From assembly GCF_018873765.1 (NCBI RefSeq), contig NC_057918.1:64296871-64360870 (forward strand): a DNA stretch of 64,000 nucleotides, written 5' to 3'. The stretch comes from Telopea speciosissima (Eukaryota; Streptophyta; Magnoliopsida; Proteales; Proteaceae). Both the position numbers and the translations under genes were made by a program. Every line of letters begins with the position of its first letter. The first letter of the stretch is position 1. A model generated the notes under the pieces. It was not told the DNA's origin. It saw nothing but the letters and a program-made list of their open reading frames with translations, and ran no database searches. This document shows positions 56,013 through 64,000 of this stretch, piece by piece.

Positions 56013-56496
56013 TTAAGCAGGAGTCACACACTTGCAATCTTCGGCACAATTATAGAACGGTTTGCCGGCATCAGGGGTCTCTGTCTTATAGATCTCACAT
56101 GCCCACCCATCCTCGCATTTGCAGAAAGTCTTGCCTCCTCCCAATCCACCAAAACCCTCAGGGATGCTGCTTGAGGTAGTACCGATACCGGCATCTGTCA
56201 CGCTCACGCAAGTGCAACCTTCGCCGCACTTGAAGAACACCTTGCCTGCATCTGGGCCTTTGGTCTTGGTAATCACACAAGTCCACCCTTCCTCACAGTG
56301 ACAGAAAGCTTTTCCTTCTCCTTCGATCTTAGGTTTACCAGTCCTGTATGATATCAAATAATTCTCAAATAGAGAAAAAAAAAAAAAAAAAAAAATGCTT
56401 CTCTCAAGTTAAACCTAGCAGAGTGATCCATGGACCAGGGAAACCATACCTTACTTCGCTTGTGTCACTGGCAGTAATGCTTCTTGTCTCGGCCAT
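56013..56496 (-). CDS. Small cysteine-rich protein with two six-Cys repeats (125 aa, two exons)
   Basis: Exon 1 is 56496-56450 (MAETRSITASDTSEV) and exon 2 is 56343-56013. A GT donor (complement at 56449-56448) and AG acceptor (complement at 56345-56344) join through a split Arg codon and give 125 residues. Two repeats share the exact spacing C-x-C-x5-C-x16-C-x3-C-x-C. Repeat 1 starts FCHCEEGWTC and ends FKCGEGCTC; repeat 2 starts FCKCEDGWAC and ends YNCAEDCKC. Both contain PDAGK in the x16 loop and are joined by a Gly/Ser/Pro-rich linker. There is no signal peptide and no transmembrane segment, so it is probably cytosolic. The Cys density suggests metal binding, as in metallothioneins, but the pattern is not a standard plant metallothionein class I can name. 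Function unknown. A poly-A/T run lies in the intron (56374-56395). Confidence 0.8.
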
Positions 56497-57638
56497 TGTT
56501 GTTGCCCTGCCCAACGGTCCTCTTTCCACTAAGGTTTTGAGGGTTCTTGGTTAAGTTGTTTCACTCCTGCTCTAGATAAAAAGGTTGGGAGAATGATTAA
56601 GGAACACAATCAGGTAAGACTATTAAGGAAAGTGGTATTATTATATAGCCATATGTTCTAGATGAGAAAATAAAGGAAAAAGGAGTATGCAAAAGCGACA
56701 AGCAGGTTTTGAAGAATCTTTCAGTATCTGTTGATATAGTAGTGGGAACTGGAAAATTAAAAGTGGCTTTGATAGAAATAGATTGGGATCCACAGCCCAG
56801 GCCCTGGACCCAACGGCCATTATTTTGGAATTATTTCTGGTAGAAATATATTTAGATAGTTAAGCAGTGTCCAATAGAGCATCTCTCTCTCTCTCTCTTG
56901 GCCGATTTTTTTCAAACTGCCTCCCTTAGCCAAACTCTTGGCATTTTCTCTCTCTCTCTTCTCCTTCTTCTTGCTCTCCTGTTTTTGAGAGTATGGGTAT
57001 GTTGAAATCCTGATTATTTTGAAGCTTTATAGAGACATCGTATTAGTCTGGAGAACTTTGGCTGCACCAAGAAGGTTCAAGATTGTTTTACCTAGTGTGC
57101 TTGTTGGAGGAAGAACCACTATTTGGAGGAGGAGCAACACTTGAGGCTCTTCAAGTTAGCAAATCTAACTTATTCTTATATTATTTGTTATTCATGACAT
57201 GCGAAAGAAAACCCAAATCGATTTCTTTCCGCTATGCATTCGGGTGTAGGATGGTTTCCTTTTTTCATGGGATGATTAAAGAGATCCGTGTGATAAAAAA
57301 AATTTATCTATCCATAAATTCAATTTTGATTGATTTCCTTATTTATTTAATGGGAAGAACCAAGGGGTATGATCCCATGACTGCCAACAGATCCCACATG
57401 TTATGGCTTGAGTTGACAAACAAAGGGAAGGGAAGGACACAATGAACTATTTACTTGTAGTGAGGTGGGATTTTATGAGAAAGAGAGGAAATAGGAGGAG
57501 GAGAGAGATAAACACAAAATGAACTTTTCTATGAATAATACTATTAGTTGCTTAGTTGGTCGGTGACTTGCAAGTAGAGTGAATGACCCCAAGAGGTCAA
57601 GGTATTGACTCTCTTGTTTCACATTCATGTCATGAAGC
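56497..57638. other. Upstream of the cysteine-rich gene; no other gene seen
   Basis: It should contain the promoter and leader of the minus-strand gene next to 56496. A CT microsatellite lies at 56883-56899 and another at 56948-56959. Long ORFs near 57083-57445 show no recognisable protein pattern. Confidence 0.45.
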
Positions 57639-58039
57639 TAAGGGTGTTACGTAGTTCAGTGCAATATTTTTAGGTGAAATCAAAACCGAACCATTTATAA
57701 ACGATTTCGATTTTGTAAGTTATGAATTGAATTTTTATATGTTTTCTTTAAATAATTGTTTATTTGTAACATTATATATTTACTAATTATCTGTTGTTAC
57801 CATTAATGCTTAATTATTGTCATTACATAGTACTAATATTATTACATAGTACTAATATTTGTTTTGGTTTAAACGATTTTCTAAAACGGTTTACCATTGG
57901 TATAAATTGTTCGGTTCGATTTAGCCCATCTAACTAAACAATCTCAATCTTAAAACCACAACCAAACCATTTATTAAACTGTTTCATGGTTTCTATGTAA
58001 ACGGCACAGTTTGGTTTCGGTTTGATTTTGAGACCCTTG
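57639..58039. mobile_element. Possible hAT-type element (about 400 bp)
   Basis: TAAGGGTGTTACG on the left and GAGACCCTTG on the right are roughly inverted. The interior has ACCGAACCATTTATAAACGA and a matching inverted AAACCATTTATTAAACTG, typical of hAT MITEs rich in (C)GGTTTGGTT. The flanking 8-mers CATGAAGC and CATAAGAC agree at 5 of 8 positions only. Confidence 0.45.
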
Positions 58040-58047
58040 CATAAGAC

Positions 58048-59092
58048 ACCCCTTTCCCCCACCCCTATAGTGGTTTTAAAAAAAAATCTCTTATAGCTTA
58101 GGGAAGAAAAAGTCAATAAAGGTTACATGAGGTGGGTGGAGGCTTCGTGTAACCGGGGTTTTCCCTTAGGCAACCTTAAACTCGGACAGGTTTAAGGGTT
58201 TCTTCGTCACCAAAAAAAAAAAAAATACAAAATTCCTACCAAATTGATAGGATTTTGAAAATGAGTGAGGTGGGAAAAAGTGAGGTTCCACATCACTAGA
58301 CAAAAAAAATATATTTAATGAGGTTGTCTAAAAGTTTCCAACCCTACTTAACCAAACACTCGACCCCATTTGTTTGACGGGGACTTAGGTGGGGTGGAAA
58401 AATGCTGATGTGGTACTTCAAAATCCCATCCCAGCCTTATTTGTTTAACATTGGGTGGTGAACTTACAAAAGCTTAGGGAACAATATAAAATGTTTTATC
58501 TACTGACATGACACTTGAAAATCTAACCCCTATGCTATCCAAAGCCCCACAAAAATTAAAGACTTTTGTTATTGTTCATGGGAAAAGTAAAAATCCCACC
58601 CATGTTCCCAACCCACTACACTCTGTGACCTAGTCCCACAACATTCCTACCCCATTCTCCCTGACAAATAAACGGCAAATAAACGACCCTTAAGTCTTAT
58701 TTGATTTGTGATAACTTGGAGAAACAAGTACAAGTTTCCCACCCTTTTGACCTTTTGCACTTTTGGACCTTAATGCCTCTAGGCCGGCCTCAGGTTGAAC
58801 ATTAAAATGGTTCACGAATACCACACGATTGACCATGTGCTGGGGACCCGCCAGTGTTCTTCTATTTCAATGGTATTGGTGGTTCTCTGTATGGACACAG
58901 TAGTAGTATACTATATCCTACAGATCCGCTGATCATCCTATTTTTCACTTCTTCTCTATTTATCGTTGCGATTAAAATCTGCGAGTTGACAGTATGTTTT
59001 GAATTTTCGTTTTTGCGTATTTTTATTCTTTTCTTAAATGACTACTGTACCAGACCATCTCAACCCAGTTATCTCTCTTTCTGAATCAAAGT
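58048..59092. other. No gene; includes a poly-A-tailed repeat-like block
   Basis: The stretch at about 58127-58219 ends in an A-run (58211-58223), preceded by GTGTAACCGGGGTTTTCCC and CTTAAACTCGGACAGG, as a SINE or retrocopy tail might. No internal promoter boxes are secure. The rest is ordinary intergenic DNA. Confidence 0.35.
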
Positions 59093-59192
59093 CATAAAAT
59101 GGCCCTTTCTCGGCTTCGTCACTGGTCGTTTCACGGGCTTCTCCAATCTTCAGGGTTCGCCCTCTTGTCACCAGCTAAAGATCTCTCATAAG
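59093..59192 (+). other. Candidate first exon or leader of an unidentified gene
   Basis: ATG at 59093 in the context AAAATGGCC opens MALSRLRHWSFHGLLQSSGF and ends after LLSPAKDLS at TAA, directly followed by a donor-like AAG/GTACTT. Arg, Ser and Leu enrichment without acids resembles an organelle-targeting peptide. No downstream exon was found before the LINE at 60.7 kb. Chance or a broken gene are equally possible. Confidence 0.2.
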
Positions 59193-60699
59193 GTACTTCT
59201 CCATATCCGCTCAATTCAGTTCATGGCTTACTATGTTTCTGTTTTTTTTTTCTTTCCATTTTTCCTGGGTTATTTCCTGAACCATCATATCTTTCCTGCC
59301 TAACCTGACTTGGCATGGATTGTCTCTTTTGCTCTTATTTCCACCTTCTCAGAGATCGATAATGTGCTTTAGGGATTCCGTTTGGTGCATCGGTTTTCTC
59401 TTTTAAACAGTTGTTGTGGATTGACTATATGAATCATGATCATGCCTTGGGGGCCGGCTTGGTGGTGGCAACAAACCCACTAATTTTTTATTTTTTGGAA
59501 GTAGGAGTGTAAAATTGGTGATGTTAATAGCTATTTCAAGGGCTGTTGTTTTATTGAATTGTATTTTTTATAGAACACCAAAGTTTTGGTCAGGACTATT
59601 TGCATCATAGGCAGCCGTAGGCATTTAATCACTATGTCCATGAACAGAGAGGTGTCAAAATTTCCTAAACCTTCTATTTGGTTCTTTATTTTCGCTTTGA
59701 ATTCTGAAGATCATGCCTCACTGAAAAACTTGAGTGAATTTAAGTAATGCTTACTTATTTCTGGACAACCAGCACCTTTACCTCCAAGATGGGTGAAGAC
59801 CGCCCAATTTCTCATTTACGCATCTGTTGGGGTTAATTTATAGGTTGGTCATGTATTTGTTCCTTTGTTCATAGCTTCTAGATTGGCATTCCAAATTGTT
59901 AAGTGCCATTGTAATTGCTTTCATGCAATGAGCTGGCCCAGTGAAAGAGGGAAATGGAAAACCAGAAGAAGAAACTTGATCCCAATTATCCCATTCAAAG
60001 CTTCATTCAATGGGGTTCCCGGAACTGTTTTCCACTATTCTGTTGTTAGATCATTAGACCTTACGTTTTTTATACTACCAGAGCTTTTGACTTCCACTAT
60101 ATTATTCCCTTGTTCTAGTGCAATTATTGGTCTTGCTTTCACATGACAGGACCATCTTGGTTGATTTTCCTGCATCTTGTTACCTCTCACCCCTACCCCA
60201 AAAGTTCTTGTAAATGCATTTGATCCTAGCTCTATCATCTCTACTTTTGCCATCTATTCATCCCAATCTCCTCATTTTTGCTGCATCCATTTCTAAGCAT
60301 GTGTACTTTCTTGCTTGTTCAGCATTGCTTTGAATCATGATATATAGCGTAGCCATCTTCCAAAATTTTTGTTCATTTTCTTATCAGTACAGTATATATC
60401 AGTCAGACACCACATAGAAGTGCCTCTGTGCTTTATCCGACTAACTTTAATTCTATGGAGATCCTTTTCTTTGATATATCCCCTAGGTAAGGAAATTGCT
60501 TCGGTTATCTCTGACCATAATCTGAACTACTCCCTTTTTCTGTTCCTATTTTTGTTAGAATTGCAGTTCATACAGAAAATTAATAACAGGTAAACTTCGG
60601 ATAAGGCTTACCCTATTGTATTCCTTCAAAATTCTCACAAAACAAATACATTTTTACTTGCCTCCAGTGGCCTGTGTGATGGGAAATAAACTAAGGGAG
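59193..60699. other. No gene assigned
   Basis: T-rich, intron-like base composition. No exon of a known family was recognised on either strand. Confidence 0.4.
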
Positions 60700-61545
60700 C
60701 CTTGGGGAAGGAGAGAAGAGTTTCCTTCAATACTTGGCATGTGTCTCTTCCTGATATGACAGGTCAGCAAAGGGGGAAATATAATAACATTGCATAGGAA
60801 AGTCAGGGTCTTTGTTCAGGAGACCGTATGGGAGTGGAGATTGTGTTGTTTGGACTGAATCCTCCTCAGATAAGCTTGGGGTACTGCTGTCCCGTGGTAT
60901 TGTATGGTCTGATTTGCTGGACACATTCCTCGTCATTCTTTTATCATATGGAGGGCACTTACTCTTTGCCGACTCTTGATTTGCTTTACCAAAGAGGCAT
61001 TTCTGCAAGTTCAAGTTGCTGCTTGTGCTGGGCTGGTCAGGAAGATGTGCATCACTTGTTTTTTGGTTGTTCCTTTTCACACTCTCTATGAAAGCATATT
61101 ATTAAGAAATGTTGGCCAGAAAATAGAAGCATTCTCATATTTGACAGAGAATGGAAGTGGGTGAGGGATTCATTTAAAGGCAAGAGCTACTGTGACTGGA
61201 TGGGAAAGACTGCTTTTTGTGCTACCATATATCATCTAGGATGGAAAGGAATAGAAGGAAATGGACTGGTAAGGCCGGATCGTAGGGCCAGATTTGGAAC
61301 TCAATATCCTTTGAGATAAGAAACAAGCTGGGTAAGCCAACTGGGTTATGTGAGGAAACCCCTAGAAATAGGGTGATTGTGGCTTCTTGGGATCTTCCTA
61401 TTCAGTTCTCTTGATTATGTAGATCTTGGGTGCTCCGGCTGTTTTTTAGTCACTTTGTATCTTTTACCTGCTCATTCTTCTGAGCTGCTTGTACTTTTTT
61501 GTGCTTCATTGAACATATTATCATATTCATAAAAATAAAAAAAAA
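60700..61545 (+). mobile_element. L1-type LINE, 3' fragment (zf-RVT to 3' end)
   Basis: Across two frames: IPRHSFIIWRAL (about 60930-60965), TLDLLYQRGIS, CCLCWAGQEDVHHLFFGCSF (about 61015-61075, the zinc-binding zf-RVT motif), and KGKSYCDWMGKTAFCATIYH (about 61180-61240). It ends in an A-rich tail near 61531-61547. At least two frameshifts and a stop make it inactive. The upstream boundary is approximate. Confidence 0.78.
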
Positions 61546-61559
61546 ATCTTTAGTGATAC

Positions 61560-64000
61560 TGGCATCTCCATTAGCTTGCATGTGGTGATACTACCCAACC
61601 AAATGGGGTAGCTAAATGGAAGAATCACCATTCGTTGGAAATCACTATAAGTTTTCTATTTTGTATGCATTTTCCCACCTTCTGGTCTGACCATCTGAAT
61701 CCATTCTTATTAATCGCATGACATCGTATATTATTGGGTCCAATTTTCCTTTAAAAATTCAAGCTCCCAATTCCCCTGTTTTTTATGTCCCTCCCAAAGT
61801 GTTTGGATATGTGTGCTATGTCCATGTTCTTAAATCTGAACACTCTAAACTTGATCTTGAGCTCTTAAGTTTATAATCCTTAGATACTCTTCTATTGAGA
61901 AGGGCTACAAGTACTACCACCCTCCTCGAAAAAGATTTGTATCCATGGATGTTACGTTCTTTGATTCTATACCTTACTTTTCATCCCAGGTGACACCTCT
62001 TTAAGGAGAGAGTGAATGTGAATAGGTAGTGCAGCAACCACCACAACCTTTACTTGTTCTGTGGGAAAGACTATGGATGTGGAAGTTGCTGAGAAACCAG
62101 AAGTTGAACGGGAGCTCAAATAGGGGAGCGTAAGGAAACTGGGGGAAGTGAGAAGGAGCTGATTGTGCACTGAAGAAGGGAGAAGAATAACTGCTAACAA
62201 CCCTCCTTTGATCTTTGTCGTCCTAATCTAGGTAACATTCCATCTTATCCTCAAGAGTTGGATCTTCCTATTGTTGTTAGGAAGGGAAAAAGATATTGCA
62301 CTAATCTTATAGCTAAGTATGTTTCCTATGACTCCATCTATCTTGCAGGCATTTCGTACTCAGTTTCCTTATCTTCTACCGCTACTCCCAAAAACGTAAC
62401 TGAGGCCATGGCTGATCCCTAATGGAACGAAGCCATGTGTGAGGAGATGAGGGCCCTCGAGAAGCATGGTACCTAGGAGATGGTTGATCTTCCGAAAGGG
62501 TGTGTTCCTGTGGATGCAGGTGAGTCTTCTTATTTAAACACCATTCGGATGGTAATATTGAGAGATACAAGCCAGACTGGTGGCTAAAGGATTCAGTCAG
62601 GTGTATGGGGTTGATTGTCAAGAAACATTTTCCCTTGTTGCTAAACTTAGCTTAATAAGAGTCCTCTTATCCTTGGTAGTGAATTAGGATTGACCCTTGT
62701 ACCAATTTGATGTGAAGAAAGGTTTTCTTCATGGCGACTTGCAAGAGGAAGTATATATGCAAGTTCCGCCTGATTTTGAATTTCCCACAAAGTGAAGGGA
62801 AAGTGTGCCGGTTGAAGAAGGTTCTTTGTGGCCTCAAATACAAATTGTCTCCAAAAGCTTGGTTTGAGAGATCTAGATAAGAAGTATTAAGGAATGGATA
62901 CACTTAGAGCCATGCCAATCTATTCTGTCCATTAGACAAGGCAATGATAAAATCACAATCTTAATTGTCCATGTGGATGACGTTGTAGTAGCGATAAATG
63001 ATAAAGAAGAAGTGAAAAGATTCAAAACTCACCTGGCCCAACAGTTTGAGATAAAAAAAAAAACCTTGGGTTTTTCAAGTATTTCTTTGGAATCGAAGTG
63101 TAAAGATCAAGAAAGGGAGTTTATACTTGTTAGAGGAAGTATGTGTTCAAGCTCTTGAAAGAGACATGGATGTTGGGTTGCAAACTTTGTTGCATCTCCT
63201 ATTGATCAAAAACAAAAATTAGGTGATGTCAATAGTCATCCATTAATTGATGCTGGGAGGTATAAAAAAACTGGTGGAAAAGTTGATTTATCTTTCCCAC
63301 TCATCCAAGCATTGCATAAGCTGTTGGAGTGGTGAGACAGTTTAAAAGCAATCCCTCATTCATCCAGGTATTGTATAAGCTGTTGGAGTGGTGAGACAGT
63401 GTATGCATCCTTCTAGGACTGGTCATTTAGAAGTTGTATATTGTATCCTTAGGTATCTGAAATCAAGCCCAGGAAAGGGATTATTGTATACTAAACATAA
63501 TCACTTGAGGATTGAGGCCTACATTGATGCATTTTGGGTTGGGTTTGTAACAGACAGAAGATCTACATCAAGTTATTGCACCTTTGTAGGTGGTAACTTG
63601 GTTACTTGGTGGAGTAATAACAGTCTATTGTTGCCAGATTAAATGCAGAGGCAGAATTTAGTGCAATAATATATGGAATTTGTGAATTCTTAGTCTTATG
63701 GCAGAAAAAAAATTTGTTCTACTAATTGGGATTTGACATTGATAGCTCCATGAGATTATATTTTGACAACAAGGCTGCTATTATCATAGCCCATAATCTA
63801 TGCAGCATGATTGCAAGGAGCACATTGAGGCTGGCTAGCACTTTAAAGGAGAAGATTGACTCTGAGAATATCCACACACCTTTTGTGAAGACAGGAGATC
63901 AATTAGCAGCTGTGTTAACAATAGGAATTAATTCTCCATTGTTTCATACTCTTTGGAGCAAGGGTATGTATGATATCTATTCCTCAGCTTTAGGGTGAGT
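61560..64000 (+). mobile_element. Defective copia retrotransposon (copia-3), cut by the right window edge
   Basis: Heavily decayed copia order. The integrase end (QPNGVAKWKNHHSLE near 61590) and KGYKCYHPPSRKRF-like text near 61895 come first. RT follows (TEAMADP near 62400, DGNIERYKP near 62550, VDDVVVAINDKEEVKRFKTH at 62975-63030). Late RT and RNase H parts are VRQCMHPSRTGHLEVVYCI and RRSTSSYCTFVGGNLVTW (63390-63620). The RNase H end reads SPLFHTLWSKGMYDIYSSA (63935-63990). The polypurine tract appears to begin at the last bases, so its 3' LTR would lie just outside. Many stops and frameshifts; inactive. Confidence 0.88.
63297..63405 (+). repeat. About 60-bp tandem duplication inside copia-3
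   Basis: ATAAGCTGTTGGAGTGGTGA followed by GACAGT occurs at about 63316 and 63372, with matching upstream CATCCA(A/G)G(C/T)ATTG. This is a local duplication in the RT-RNase H connection. Confidence 0.85.

Noticed and set aside
57083..57445. 120-codon ORF upstream of the cysteine-rich gene
   Set aside because: AT-rich, no domain, no splice or promoter context; probably chance.

Overview
The window is nuclear DNA of a flowering plant. The evidence is GT/AG-spliced genes of plant-specific families (UDP-apiose/UDP-xylose synthase, F-box PP2-A protein, plant-type PDK1), a broken nitrate-transporter partner gene (NAR2/NRT3), and a dense load of copia, LINE, hAT, Harbinger, Mutator-like and Au-SINE sequences. 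The host looks like a eudicot or an early-diverging angiosperm with a repeat-rich genome; I cannot name the species.

Layout. 1-7.4 kb: a defective copia element cut by the left edge and itself interrupted by an unknown insertion, a LINE tail, and LTR-like debris. 7.47-8.74 kb (+): the last four coding exons of PDK1. 9.4-10.9 kb: a LINE 3' half on the minus strand. 11.2-12.4 kb (-): a NAR2/NRT3 pseudogene split by a solo LTR. 12.5-22.0 kb: an old PIF/Harbinger element with SANT-like and DDE-transposase relics, later invaded by a 2.7-kb solo LTR and a copia element. 22.06-25.64 kb: a second Harbinger-type element with clean terminal repeats, carrying a relic exon and a tRNA-like sequence. 26.1-31.7 kb (-): an F-box PP2-A gene with a 4.6-kb second intron. 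33.9-38.5 kb: a nearly complete copia element with two 194-bp LTRs. 38.5-46 kb: a broken LINE peppered with hAT elements, SINEs and small tandem duplications. 46.0-47.9 kb: a non-autonomous Mutator-like element. 49.0-54.6 kb (+): UDP-apiose/UDP-xylose synthase (AXS), nine exons. 56.0-56.5 kb (-): a two-exon gene for a small protein with two identical-spacing six-cysteine repeats. 58-64 kb: intergenic DNA, a LINE fragment and another defective copia element running off the right edge.

The intact-looking genes (AXS, the F-box gene, the cysteine-rich gene) and the PDK1 3' end are ordinary dispersed plant genes; I see no operon-like or pathway cluster. AXS makes nucleotide sugars for the cell wall, the F-box protein is an SCF-ligase substrate adaptor, and PDK1 is a lipid-responsive kinase.

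I found no convincing new multi-gene system. The most interesting material is transposon biology: insertions with exact target duplications that can be ordered in time, a Mutator-like element with three copies of one palindrome, a near-perfect 147-bp hairpin downstream of AXS, and the NAR2 gene broken by an LTR. All coordinates, exon boundaries and mismatch counts were read by eye.
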